Origin: Druceiella hillmani
Taxonomy: Eukaryota; Arthropoda; Insecta; Lepidoptera; Hepialidae
Direction: 5' to 3'
Assembly: GCA_039881145.1 (NCBI GenBank)
Contig: JAYKKI010000127.1
Span: forward strand, 2,108,001 to 2,172,000
DNA length: 64,000 nucleotides
Each line of letters starts with the position of its first letter. Within the stretch, counting starts at the first letter, position 1. A program made the position numbers and the translations under genes. Below, one piece after another: positions 24,086 to 35,669 of the stretch. A model generated the notes under the pieces. It ran no database searches. It saw only the letters and a list, made by a program, of their open reading frames with translations, and was not told the origin of the DNA.

Positions 24086-24697
24086 TTTTATTATTTATTT
24101 AATATTGTGATAATTTGTTGTGATATTTCATAAAAATATATTTCCTTTGTTAAATTATACATTTTTATGTTCGACCCTCTAATACATTATATTTAACATC
24201 TATATAAAGAAAGGTTCAAAAAAATTATTAACCCTATTGAAGTATTCCCAATGTCAATTTTATGATGACGTTGCATACTCCATATCCTTCTACAGGTATT
24301 AAGTTGCCTCTTTCCTAGAGTTTATTAAATAGGGTTCACGTTTTGAATCACGCAGATATAATAAACAGATAGACAGATAAAATTATTTTTACATTTATTA
24401 TATTGGTACAAATTCTATATTTCTCCAAAGTATAAAATTTCTCTACCACCTGACAGTAATTAAACAAGAGTATAGTTTGTATACCAGAACGAGAATAAAC
24501 TCTAAAAAATCAGGATGATTACGACATTTTTTTATTTTTGTATCACTGAATTCGTTAATTGCCTTAGTACCGATACTGAAACATAAATATGTATAAAGTT
24601 TCTGTAACACTGCTAAAAAATATAACAATAAATTAATTTGCAACAATTGATCATTAATAATATGTTGCATTAAATCTACGTTCTATAAATATATTTA

Positions 24698-24997
24698 TAC
24701 TAGCTGACCCGTGCGAAGTCTTCGCACTATATCGCCATCTAGCGTGTTCCAAGTATACAATTTGGCTAAGATATTTGATGTGTCGCCCACAGATCGCGCT
24801 CATGCCAATTGTTATAAAAATTAATTTATTTATTAACAAAAAGATTTTTTTCGAATTTTTTTATATTTTTCGCCCAAAGTAGAAAACATAAGCTTTAAGT
24901 GGGTATTTTTTTATTTTTTTTGGTGCAGTAGTTAAAGAGATCGAGCCGCTCGACAAAAAAACACCTTTTAGAAATAATATATTTAGATTAGATAGGG
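24698..24997 (+). mobile_element. Degraded element beginning TAGCTGACCCG
   Basis: It starts ACTAGCTGACCCGTGCGAAG, a wording I associate with a common interspersed repeat in arthropod genomes. It continues with TTTGGTGCAGTAGTTAAAGAGAT, which resembles the usual primate-free 'GGTCCAGYAGTTTWGGAGAT' internal phrase of that repeat, and ends in an ATATATTTAGATTAGATAGGG-like tail. No coding remains. The class (LINE tail or other) is not certain. Confidence 0.4.
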
Positions 24998-25083
24998 CTT
25001 TTTCTTACACACTGATAAGAAGGGATAAAAAAGTTGTACTTAAGTGGTCAGTAGAGGAAGTATTCGATATACTGGTTTACGGA

Positions 25084-26220
25084 ATGGTGATAAATGGAGA
25101 TTCATTTGCATTTATATTCACAAAGGACAATGAGAGTTAAAATCTTAATATCAGTTGTTGTGGTATAACCAGAGTTTGAGGAAAATATGAACAATTTTAG
25201 TCAAATTCAGCCCAGTGATATTGCAGAATATTAAAAAATATAAAAAAAATAGTATTATTCATAGAGCATGATGAGAGTTATAACTACTAATCTCTATATC
25301 TGTTGTATAAGAATAATTAGAGCTTGAGGCAAACATGCACTGTTTTAGCTAAATTCAGTCAAGTGGTCATGGCAAAATATTACAAAGTGATGGATATTTT
25401 ATTATTTATAAGGCATTATAAGAAGTTTAAAATCTAATCTAATTACCTTTTGTTTTAGAATAACTAAAGCTTTAGGCAAACATGCACTATTTTAGCTAAC
25501 ATCGACTAAGGTTCATGACAAAATATTGCAAAATGATGAATATTTTATTATTTATAAAGCATAATAAGAGTTATAAAATCTAATATCTTTATCTTTTGTT
25601 GTAGAATAACTAGAGGTTGAGGCAAACATATGCTATTTTAGGAAACATCGGCCAAGTTCCATGTCAGAATATTACAAAACGATGGATGTTTTCTTATTCA
25701 TAACACATAATAAGAAGTTTAAAATCTAATATCTTTATCTGTTGTTGTAGAATAACTAGAGGTTTAGGCAAACATGCAATATTAAAAGGTAACATCAACC
25801 AAATTTTGTGTACTCTTTATCTATGGTTGTAGAATAACTAGAGCTCGAAGCAAACATGCACTATTTTAGCTTATATCGATCAAGTTTAATTACAGAATAT
25901 TACAAAATCACAGATGATTTATTATTCATAAAGCATAATAAGAGGTTAAAAATCTAATCTCTTTATCTGTTGTTGTAGAATAAATAGAGCATGGGGCAAA
26001 CTTACAACATTTTAACTAAAATCGGTCAAGTTTCATGGCAAAATATTACAAAATGACGGATGTTTTATTATTCATAAAGCATAATAAGAGTTATAAAATC
26101 TAATCTCTTTATCTGTTGTTGTGGAATAATTAGAGCTTGAAGTAAGCATGCACTATTTTGGAAAAAAATTTTCAGAGTGTTCGTTGCAGAATATTACAAA
26201 ATTAGGGTTATTTAATTAAT
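25084..26220 (+). repeat. ~147-bp tandem array, 8 diverged units
   Basis: The landmark TTGTTGTAGAATAACTAGAG recurs (with changes) at about 25155, 25301, 25450, 25597, 25741, 25823, 25970 and 26118. Spacings are near 146-149 bp except one shortened unit of ~82 bp. Each unit also has CATAATAAGAGTTATAAAAT, CAAACATGCACTATTTTAG, and CAGAATATTACAAAATGATG. The array follows the TAGCTGACCCG element directly, and its words resemble that element's interior, so it may be an internal tandem expansion of the transposon. Confidence 0.88.
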
Positions 26221-26229
26221 CATTGATAT

Positions 26230-27320
26230 TTGAAAACTTTATATTAAGTAGTGTGTACACTAGCAAAAGTATCAAGTTTTTCTATACGCATAAACTGTTA
26301 TCGTTAATGTATTTTATATTAAAAAAAAACTGAGCCAAAATAAATTTCTATTTTAATTTACTGAAAAAAATTTTTAGGTTTCCACAGTGAAAAAGTCTCA
26401 TATCTTCTATAGTTTCAGAAAGACGCGCATAAGTTTTTAGAGCTCCTATCACAAAACGAAAAACAGAACCCTTATAAGATCACTCACGTGTCCATGTGTT
26501 TGCCTGTCACTGCTGTTTTTCTCAGAAACCTCTTGATATAGAAACTTTATATGTGGCATAATAATTAAACTGATTAATCGTCACATATCTCAATACATCA
26601 CTCAAAAATGTTTATACGAAAATTTTTGAGGAGGAAGGGGATGAAAGAGGTCTAAATACCCGATTTTTTTTCACTACACATGTACATGTATGTTGTGAAG
26701 TATCATTTCAAAGGACTCATAAAAATAATCTCAAAAGTGTATTTCTTATAATTTAAATAACATATTTTCATATATGTGCTGGAAAATATGCAAAAAATAT
26801 ATCGCCTCCTGATTTTCAAAAATATTCTACCTAAATACATTAAAAAATTGGGTTTTTAGAGACCTGTAAAAAGGTTGCAAGAAACAGCGATTATCCGAGT
26901 TCTTATGATTTTTTAAATATGCACCGTATTTTGACACCTATGAAAGAGACAGGGGGCAATTTAATTACAACCTAAAAAATTTCCTTTCGTAAATAATTTG
27001 ATAGAACTACTCTATGCACTTAAATGTTCATGCCAAAATTGATACGCAACTTTCGTAGTGCGAGTTCTACTAGTGTTTCAATTTTTTTTTTAAATTGATG
27101 CTCTATATGAGGATTTAAATTAATAAGTAATAAAACTATATTTTTTAGTCCATCCGCCATATACATCAAATAGGTGGAAATATTTTTTGCATACTCCATC
27201 GATTGCAGTATCATTGAATAGGTTATTCGAAATGAAATATATTTTCATTTTATATTTTCCATTTTAAAGCATTCTATACGAATTATTAAACTTCTAAGGA
27301 TTGCCCTCCTCTCACTCTCT
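26230..27320. other. AT-rich DNA with repeat-like phrases
   Basis: At about 26500-26580, TGTCACTGCTGTTTTTCTCAG followed by AGAAACTTTATATGTGGCAT resembles degraded interspersed-repeat wording. No gene. Confidence 0.35.
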
Positions 27321-27325
27321 ATTCC

Positions 27326-27393
27326 CTAAGTACCTGATCGTGTATTTGAAAAAAGGAAGTTCTCTCTAAGTACCTGATCGTGTATTTGAAAAA
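27326..27393 (+). repeat. 40-bp spaced direct duplication
   Basis: A 28-bp stretch beginning CTAAGTACCTGATCGTG is exact at 27326-27353 and 27366-27393. Confidence 0.92.
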
Positions 27394-27669
27394 CTTTGAA
27401 TAAAATCTCGATTGATTAGAACTGATTAACTTACATCAATAATTTCCAGAGTTACAGACAACTACGAGATTATGCTTAACTGAATTTTAAATATTTTTTA
27501 AAATATTGCACATCCGATTTTTGAGTTGAAGTTATATTATTAACTTAAGAGTTTAATAAATGGAATGAAATGGAATTTAATCAATAATAAATATCGATCG
27601 AAATACGGTTGAATTGTTAGATCAAGCATAAACAGGGTTACGACGAATTTATCTAAAATTGCGTTTAAA

Positions 27670-28235
27670 TCCTATTTCTGTTACAGTTGAAGGTGAAAAA
27701 TTGTTAGTACAGTATAATTATATGTTTTCTACAAGGTAAATATTTTCTTCATTTAGGAACGTGAAATAACGCAATATTAAAAATCATTTACGGATAAAAT
27801 CCTGGCAATTTACTCGGTTGTTTCATTGGCGAAGAAGATTAGATTTTCGTTTTTTCTTGTTAGTGGAAGTCTGGGAATGATTTAACAGAAATTTTATAAA
27901 AGTATCTAATTGCATGAACAAAAACATGGGCCAAATATTGATCTATGAACAAAAAGTTCTGTCACCAACATTTGAAGGTGAAAAATAGTAAATATGGCAT
28001 AGTTCTTGGTAAATGTTTTCTCCACTAGGGAACATGCAAGCTTACAGAGCATTTGTCAATAAATTCATGATAGAATAGTTTATTCTATTATAAAATCCTA
28101 TTAATCTAGTTCCCATTAGACTATTTCAATGTACAAATAAAAATAGACTTTCGTTATTTGTTCTTTTCGTTATTTGTTTTTAGGCAATTATTTAAGAAAA
28201 AAATTAGAAAAATATCTAATTGCATGAATAAATAT
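27670..28235 (+). repeat. ~300-bp diverged tandem duplication
   Basis: The first unit has TTGAAGGTGAAAAAT (27689), a TGTTTTCT...GGTAAATATTTTC block, GATTTTCGTT, and TATCTAATTGCATGAACAAA (27903). The second has TTTGAAGGTGAAAAAT (27970), GTAAATGTTTTCTCC, GACTTTCGTT and TATCTAATTGCATGAATAAA (28214). Landmark order is conserved; divergence and indels are high. Confidence 0.65.
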
Positions 28236-28410
28236 ATATTTTTCATTACTATAATTATTATGTATAAGATCTAAAGTAATGTGACGGATTTAATAGTTTT
28301 CAATTATTTTCATAGAATAAAAAGTGGAAAGCAAATTATTTCGAAATACAGTTCACGAAATAGTCCTATGAAAGATTTGTCTAGATAATAATGGGACGAA
28401 ACTAAACAGA

Positions 28411-28413
<3 letters not shown>

Positions 28414-28465
<52 letters not shown>
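28414..28465. repeat. (TA)n microsatellite
   Basis: Uninterrupted AT dinucleotides over about 52 bp. Confidence 0.98.
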
Positions 28466-28468
<3 letters not shown>

Positions 28469-28480
28469 TTCTCAATTTCA

Positions 28481-28542
28481 CAACAGGAAATTAAAATATC
28501 TTTTAAGTAGAAATTTCTTCCGCAACGATAACGCGCCAGATG
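28481..28542 (+). repeat. Short dispersed repeat, copy 2
   Basis: Matches 20538-20614: AGGAAATTAAAATAT, a CTTCCGC word and the exact 13-mer AACGCGCCAGATG. Confidence 0.5.
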
Positions 28543-28549
28543 TCGAAAT

Positions 28550-29160
28550 GGAGATTATCGGGTAAACTTTTTACTTCGTTTTAGGGTAACCATACTATAT
28601 GTTGAAAGAGTAAATATGATAAGCTAAAATCCTTCAACATTGTATTCACACTCCTAGATATTGAATTATTGAAGTGAGAGCTCATATTTAAACAAAATGA
28701 AATGGCGTGGGGTTAATTTAATTGTTTCATACAAAGCTACCCAAAATCTCAATGAAGACTTACTAAATTTACTGATATATAAAAAATATTACGTGTTATA
28801 AAACAACTATAACGATTCATCAAATGCAGAAACAATAAAAAAATAAAAAATTAAACCAACCATAAAAATGAAATTGGAATCGACAAATGTCTTAAAATAT
28901 TATTACAAAATTATGACTAGAAACGCTTTTGCGTTTTATGTCTTTAAGGGAGTTTTAAAATTCTGGCAAGTTATTAAAAATTATATTTAGTCTTAACAAT
29001 TTAAGATACAGTTTCCGGTTTTATTGGGTGGACTAAAACGTAAGAACTTTTTTGTTTAAAAATTATCTGGAAAATATGGAATCATTCTAGAAGCTTGATC
29101 GAAAACATATAAAGAACGGAACGCTCTCACTATTTCAGTAGTAACTAAGATGCTGCACTG
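28550..29160. other. AT-rich gene-free DNA
   Basis: Nothing recognised. Confidence 0.4.
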
Positions 29161-29176
29161 TTAACACATATAAAAT

Positions 29177-29383
29177 ATGGACGACATTAAGACATATGTG
29201 AGACACTGTCTACTGTACGAGTACCAATCTGGTCACGCTGGTGCTCAGCAACGCCCTACGGGAAAAAAACTTGATAAGGAAGACCACCTACGACAGTTCA
29301 CAAGTAATTTTTTTTTCATTCCAAGCCACCTGAATTATACGCATATACTACTCACTTCCCGTCAGTGCGTTGGAGACATGTAA
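29177..29383 (+). pseudogene. Mariner-type transposase N-terminal fragment
   Basis: The frame begins MDDIKTYVRHCLLYEYQSGH. The phrase RHCLLYEYxxGHxAAEA is typical of the first helix-turn-helix of mariner/SETMAR-type transposases, which binds the terminal inverted repeats. Here only about the first 26 residues match; after GHAGAQQR the resemblance is lost, and no second HTH or catalytic D,D,D region follows. There are no obvious terminal inverted repeats nearby. I judge it a truncated, decayed mariner copy. The match rests on a short segment. Confidence 0.4.
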
Positions 29384-29449
29384 TGTAAAATGATGGGGAA
29401 TATTATATAGACCATTAATTAATTTCGAATTGGAAATATGACAAAAAAT

Positions 29450-29545
29450 TTAATATATTTGGCGTTAATTGTGTAGAAATGCATTATTCACAAATAAGTG
29501 AAACTACGTGATGTAGTATTATTTCTACCTTCTTAATTTTTTGAT
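29450..29545 (-). repeat. Fragment of the hammerhead-associated repeat (copy C, no core)
   Basis: On the minus strand this carries AGTAGAAATAATACTACATC, CACGTAGTTTCACTTATTTG, and then TTTCTACACAATTAACGCCA. This is the 3' part found downstream of the ribozyme-like core in copy D. The core itself is absent here. Confidence 0.65.
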
Positions 29546-29549
29546 AAAA

Positions 29550-31635
29550 AATTATAACATCTATTGATTAAATTAATCTTCATTACAAGTACCGAGTTAA
29601 AAATTTTGTGGAAAGCTATGTTCCATGTTAAGTTTTTCATCATTATCCTCTACGCATGTAAGACGTTATTCCTCTAACAGATATAGTTAAAAGTATAGCA
29701 ACGTATCCACACTTTCAAATCTTAATTATAAATTAAATGCTCTTTCCATAAATTAAATGCTTTTCTAACATATTCTGCCGTGATCAAGTGTGCGATTGCT
29801 GTAGGCCGTAAAAATATTTTTTTTAATTTAACAATTAGTTAGGAATTTTATTAAATAAACAAAGGAAAAGCGATGATCAAACCATTTCATTCTAACAAGT
29901 GTTATTATATATCGACAATTCTAAATGAGGCAAGGAATTGTAAATTACAATAATGTTTAAGTCAATTAACCAATCTTTGTGAACTTCGGAAGTAATATGG
30001 CAAATGTAAAATATCGAGTACAATGTCATATATCAGTAGTTACTAGAACTATAAAGTTTTGGACTTATAAGGGTTAATAATGATCATATTATAGATGAAA
30101 AAGACTACTCCATTCTATCATAGAATTATAGAGACGAAGATACTCTATTTTGACCAGTATAAACAACAAACGTCACTAAATGGTGTAGTTATCCTGTTCC
30201 TTTCAACACTGAAAAACAGGTACGGTGATCGATTAATTTCTTATTGTGGCACCGCCAAGTCAAGGATGTTAGCTATGAAGTCTTAAGGACAATAAATCTT
30301 AAAATGTCTTTAATCTTTAATCACAGTTGAAAATAAAGAGAAATAGCTTTTACTAGACTATGGAGACTGGTGCCACCTTGATCTTCCAGAATAAGTGATT
30401 AATAAACTCCAATGCTTTTATTCTTATATATTCATTATATTTTCGCCTTCAGAAATTTAATCGTGGCTCCGAGTGTAAGTCGGTGACCAGGTGGACAGAA
30501 AAGGGCGATCTACTATTTTTTCTCATTCTCTTTCAGTGCTTTGTAATGAGTCAAATAGGCGTTGCAGCAGTTCTTCTATTGTTTCTTTCTCTTCTTGATT
30601 TTTAGCTCTTTATGTCCATTCCCTGATTCTGAGTTCTTATAATCTTCTCAAGTCTCTTATTCCCAAAAGTTATGCTTCTTTCCATAAACATCCACTTACT
30701 GTTCACGCTGAATCTTTGAAAAAAAAACTTGATTTCAAACTAGACTTTTGCTTCCCATTTACGTATTTTTAAAAAATCTGCTCATAAAATGATAACTCCG
30801 CCAATTTCATTTAAAATATTCAATATTTTTTTATTTCTTATCTTTCCTACTCCTCAATCCTACTTTAAACCTCTCCTGACATATCAAAATTAACTTAATT
30901 TTCTCTCTCTTTTCTTTCGCCAGAAAATTGTTTATCATAACTTCTTATCAATATATTCTATAAGTTTATAAATACCTTATAGTATTGAATGACTAGAAGT
31001 CATTGCTGTCATAGATATAATTTTAGCAGATATAAATATTCAGAAAAATAAATAAGTAAAAACTCTATATTTAATAGCCAAATTTGAAGGGTAATTAAAA
31101 ATTTTAAAAAAAACGACGCTCCAAAATAATTTTTAATAAAAAATTATTAAATAAGACACGTTCTCGACTATCGTGGCGCTAAATTTATCCTTCATTGCTG
31201 AGCTTATTAAGAACTGAAAGCCATGGCTAATCGAGAAAATTACATTGCCACATGTAATAAATATACAAATAATTAAAAAAATATGTAGATCTTAGTGCAG
31301 GCAGCTAACTAAGTATTCTAAGATTGAGGAAATAGTTTTGAGTTTATTATAGGCAAATGGTTGAAGTGATGCCACTATTATAATAGCTGTATCAGTACCT
31401 AAAAATTAAATTACAGACGCATTTTTAAGAGTAAATATTTTAACAAACATAGAGTTCAGAACATTTTGGTAAATAAAGTAAACTGACGATGAAATTTCCT
31501 AAGTTATAATAAGACTGGCTGACTGACTGAAGTAGGAAATGTCACTTTTGTTTTTCTTTCTTTAAATTGGTAAGGGATTTTATCTTCCTGATGGGTATCT
31601 CTATATAAATGTTATTATTTATTGTTTATTGTCCT
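29550..31635. other. AT-rich gene-free DNA
   Basis: A pyrimidine-rich stretch covers about 30530-30930. I see no domain or repeat. Confidence 0.4.
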
Positions 31636-31642
31636 TAAATAG

Positions 31643-31903
31643 CGGATATCAACGATAAAGATTAAAAACGGTGCTAATTCCAGTTCTGCAGTAAAAAGGC
31701 TTGAGAAAGAGAAAGATAAGGAAAAGTTCAATATCCCTTTGATGAAGTGCCTTCTCAAATTCAATTTTCCTCCACAATGCAGAAACGTGGTTCTCGAGAA
31801 TATAAGATCGCCGGAAAATAGATTCACTGGAATTGTGGTACAGGAAATATCTTCTAAATATACCCTAGATAACGATTCCACAAACGCATGCATCATAAAT
31901 TAA
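31643..31903 (+). pseudogene. Coding-like fragment, weakly CBM21/PPP1R3-like
   Basis: An 86-codon open frame (stop TAA 31901-31903) includes KRLEKEKDKEKF, then LKFNFPP, NVVLEN and FTGIVVQ. The pattern F.F.P ... V.LEN ... G.V.V resembles the start of the CBM21 glycogen-targeting domain of protein phosphatase 1 regulatory subunits (PPP1R3 family). The expected following segment is missing or shortened. The frame opens after a TAG at 31640 that could also be read as a splice acceptor. The resemblance is short and may be chance; a decayed exon, processed pseudogene or unrelated frame are all possible. Confidence 0.2.
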
Positions 31904-31949
31904 CTTGAAATCAAAGAAAGGCTCTCGTAGACAGTGTAGCTACGGATGC

Positions 31950-32251
31950 TAAAGATTTTCGACCTCATTTCTAGAAATGAAGACCACTTGGAAAAACTTG
32001 TTCGGATCAAGTGAAAAGTAAAGCTGCTTGAGGCCAGCGCGAACACATTGAATAGATTTGGTCTAAACAATTGTGGGATAAACAATAGCACAATATATGT
32101 GCGATTTTACTCGCCAAAAATAAGGATCCACCATGCCGTTCTCACCATTTATATGAATTACGACCATTCTAATAAAAGTACCCAATTGAAGAAAGAGGGA
32201 TCCGTATTTACAGACTATTACAATATTAAAAATTCATATTTATGGTTTTGA
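31950..32251 (+). pseudogene. Second coding-like patch, unassigned
   Basis: Two plus frames abut at about 32012: one ends in ISRNEDHLEKLVRIK, the other opens KVKLLEASANTLNRFG. Charged, amphipathic wording of this kind is unusual for random AT-rich DNA and suggests one frame split by a frameshift. I do not recognise the family. The 3' half becomes Tyr/Ile-rich and is probably noncoding. Confidence 0.18.
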
Positions 32252-32666
32252 TTACAGTGATAAGTCCAATACTTGAATTGTCCTCTTTTTAACTTGATAA
32301 TAAAAAGTTAATGACGGGTGAAATAAATAAATCTTTTTTTTCGTTTTGCGACTTACAATTTTTTCTTTGATGTGAATGAATATGTAATTCATTATCTAAG
32401 TGTATAGTTAATTCATGATAAATTTGGTAACATTAAGATTTAGAAAATTTAGCTTGGTTTTATATATATAAATTTCAATAAAAGAATGAAATAATTTGAA
32501 GGTATGTCTTATACAAAAAGAATATTACATGATATATTATTATTTCGGAATTTTAATCACTCACGCTATGATTAAATGTCCAAATCAATGCTAATTTTTT
32601 TTGCCTGAATAAATTTTATTTAAATGGAAGACCTCTTTCGAAGTCATTGCCTGTAAAATAGTTTAG

Positions 32667-32694
32667 ATAATGAAGTCAGTCTTGACTTCATTAT
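32667..32694. repeat. Perfect 12-bp-stem hairpin
   Basis: ATAATGAAGTCA, loop GTCT, TGACTTCATTAT. It stands in AT-rich DNA without a gene. Confidence 0.7.
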
Positions 32695-32737
32695 TATTAA
32701 ACAACCAGGTACAAATAAACACTACAATTGTTTGATA

Positions 32738-32738
<1 letters not shown>

Positions 32739-32793
<55 letters not shown>

Positions 32794-32799
32794 TATATA
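32739..32799. repeat. (TA)n microsatellite
   Basis: About 60 bp of AT repeat with one ACAT interruption near the 3' end. Confidence 0.98.
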
Positions 32800-32804
32800 A
32801 ACAA

Positions 32805-33450
32805 GTCTTCATGGGAATTACCAAAAAAAATTAATGAGATATTCATTTGAAATGCCGTACTTAATAAGGGAAAGGGTTTTCAAGGTGTTTCTACCAAATA
32901 ATTTTTTTTCTAAAAGAAAAGTTTGCAACGTGATATTTAGCTCATGAATTAAGTTCGTAAAAATCCTCTCACGTTTCTTGGTCAAATGATTCCGAACATA
33001 TCTTTAAAGAATTTAATTTGGTTTGATCAACACGAATTTTTTTTTCCTTTAAGTCTTTTTATTTCTTATTCACCCTACTTAATCAATTTTATATAAGGAC
33101 CAACAAATTTACCGTTATATTAAAAATAAATTGGTCATTTTTATACATCAAACCATCCAAAACCTAGGATGTAACTTTCATAATGAAGAAAATGTCAGTG
33201 TGAATTCTAAGTTTTGAAAGTACCATAATGCAACAAAGAAACAATTAGGCAAAAGTAATAAAGAATTTTGTAGTATGAAATGCAACTTTGTTTAAATAAA
33301 AGGTACTGAGAACCCGTAAATATTTTTATTCTAATTCATAATATTAACATAGTTTTTGAGTACAATACCGAAACCTGCGGGAGAAGTTATAATTATTGAA
33401 ATAAAACTTTAATTAAACAATTTTTTCGTTTTTACGAGTGTGTTGCAATA
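32805..33450. other. AT-rich gene-free DNA
   Basis: Nothing recognised. Confidence 0.4.
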
Positions 33451-33456
33451 TATCGA

Positions 33457-33511
33457 CACACACACGCACTCACGCACGCACGAACGCATGCACGCGCACG
33501 CACACGCACGC
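33457..33511. repeat. (CA)n/(CG-CA) compound microsatellite
   Basis: CACACACGCACTCACGCACG-type alternating purine-pyrimidine tract. It creates a false Thr/His/Ala-rich frame. Confidence 0.95.
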
Positions 33512-33519
33512 CTGTAAGA

Positions 33520-35175
33520 TTTACAAATATTCTAATTTTCATTATTTTGTGTTTTTCAGTGGGCTTCTTATTTGGTGGTTATTTGGTATCGCTTTCATTT
33601 TTCATTTCAAATTATATTTTATATAATATTGATTTTTAGGGAAAAAAATGGAAATATCAAGATAATGGTGGCACGAACACTAGAAATATTGTTGGCGGAA
33701 AATTTATATTTGAACTATCCATGTAATGTATTAGTTGTAGTTGCGTCCAAATTATGACTACATAAATATAAATAGAAATATAAATATAAACATAAATATT
33801 TACTTAACTACAAACAGAAGAATAACAAAAATTGAAAGAAGCTAAGTTTATATTGCTATCTGATTTTCACCAACACATTAAGTGACTGATAAGGAAAAGG
33901 GAAACTCTGCCCAACACTCACTCTTACCACTACAGAGCTAATTAATTTTTTCGTTTCGATCTCAGTTATCAATATAAATGCAATTCAAAATGGTAGTAGA
34001 TTTAACTTAGGTTTTGACGAAATGCCCAATCAATTTTCGCCAATTAAAGGATAGATACTATTCAATTCATTTTCATTTACTTTAAAGTTCATTTACTTTT
34101 ATATTACTAACTAACTACAAGGTAGTTGAAACGAAATAAAAAATTCAATAGATTTTTTAATTCTACACTTTACTTATCGTCTTTTTCCTGATCGCGAATA
34201 ACATTTTCCTTTCAAGTTAAGCCTATTCTCAAATAAACTAACAAATAAACTCAAGGATGATAAATAAAATAATTTATTGCTAAGAAAACGGAAAATTCTG
34301 CTTCTTGGGGTAGTTTTTTACTTCTAAATATTTATACTATATGTCGAGTGATGTGGATTCATACAAAAAGACTTGAAAAGAAAAAGTTTGCTGCACAGTA
34401 AATCACAACTATACTAAAATTAACATAATTGAAAATTAGATAATATTTATCAAAATTCTAGTTAATAAAACAAAGCACAGTCGTGTGGAGAATCACTTTA
34501 TGAAATAATTATTTTTACGTTACGTAATTAATAAACTAAAAAGCGAGTATATTGACGTTTAACCATAAATATACAGAAAGTTTAAAATACTTTTCTGACG
34601 TGTTTACTAATTTATTATGTTTATTAAATTTGTGTTAACAAATGGTATTGCAGGCAGTTATTACCGAGACTTGTGTTCATTGTGTGCTTTTATTTATATT
34701 ACACATTAACTATTTCGCGTCGGCAAAATTACATAAAATCCACTTCAGTCTGCTTGACAAGAATTGCAAGTATGCACACGTTTATACTATGATAATTATC
34801 TGCAAAGCCAAAAATTTTCGATCCTCCGGTAACGTTTCGAAATATTAACCTACTTCAGTATAATATCACATAATTTATTAATTCAGTATTCATTCATTCG
34901 TAATTCAGTATTATTTTAATGTCTTCATAGTGCAAATTTCTAATTTAGACCTGACGTAACCATCTCAGGCTCAAAGCGTAAATTTGTTCTTGTCCGAATT
35001 TAACACATACATTTATAGTTATTACATATATCTAGTAGAAATTAAATTAGGTTTGTATATAGGAAAATGAACTGAAATAATAAAGTACTAAAATAAATGA
35101 AAGAATTATTTATTCATACTGTAATATCGGTCGAGGATGCTTTTAAAAGAAAACTGTCGAAAATGTACTAAAGAG
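33520..35175. other. AT-rich gene-free DNA
   Basis: Short ATAAATATAAA-type runs occur at about 33760-33800. No gene. Confidence 0.4.
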
Positions 35176-35182
35176 TACATAA

Positions 35183-35371
35183 TAGAGATAATACTTAGCG
35201 CGGTTATGTGCCAGTAATGTTAATTCTTGGATATCATTTTTTGTGTTAGTTTTCTACGTAGCAAATAAAAAATATATAGTTCACTTTGCCGAAAGCTGTA
35301 TGTCAGCATTAGTGCCATTTTTTCCAAGAAAAAACATTGCTGGTACATAACCGCTCTAAGTATTATATCTA
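35183..35371. mobile_element. Foldback MITE-like element, 189 bp
   Basis: The left end TAGAGATAATACTTAGCGCG and the right end (complement TAGATATAATACTTAGAGCG) are inverted repeats. They continue through GGTTATGTRCCAGYAATGTT and more loosely further in, giving arms of about 50 bp around a ~90-bp centre. There is no coding capacity. The arms are noticeably diverged (unlike the palindrome at 8671), so it is probably an older non-autonomous insertion. Confidence 0.65.
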
Positions 35372-35439
35372 TTATAATAAAGGTTTAATTTAAATTGACA
35401 TCAGAATCTATTACACTTTGTACCTAAATTAAGGCTCTC

Positions 35440-35664
35440 ATACGTTCTGATCATCAGGAGTCTGTTTCCTTTCACTGCTCGACATAGGTATCTCCGAATG
35501 CGCGTATTATTTGATGTAATGTCCATAATCACCACGTTGGGCGAGCTGTGGCTTTATAGATACACGGTCGGATACAAATATCACCTCCATGGGAATCAAA
35601 CCTACAAGAATGTTAGCCTGTAATCAGCCCAACATATCACAGTAGTAACCCACTACACACCACG
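35440..35664 (-). mobile_element. tRNA-derived SINE
   Basis: On the minus strand, an A-box-like TGTAGTGGGTTACTACT (plus 35641-35657) and a B box GGTTTGATTCCC (plus 35591-35602; consensus GGTTCRANTCC) are about 40 bp apart. Order and spacing are those of a tRNA-like Pol III promoter. The GC-richer body continues to about 35440 and then grades into AT-rich DNA. No poly(A) or simple tail is sharply visible. It is a SINE rather than a tRNA gene because the acceptor and anticodon arms do not fold properly. Confidence 0.6.
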
Positions 35665-35669
35665 ATGAC

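Noticed and set aside
25084..26220. CRISPR array
   Set aside because: Units are ~147 bp and diverge throughout, with no constant short repeat and unique spacer pattern.
29450..29545. An additional hammerhead core
   Set aside because: Only the 3' palindrome part of the repeat is present; no CTGANGA or GAAA box is found nearby.
33438..33757. Two overlapping frames of about 61 codons
   Set aside because: One is CA-repeat encoded; the other is hydrophobic, AT-driven and without conserved motif.
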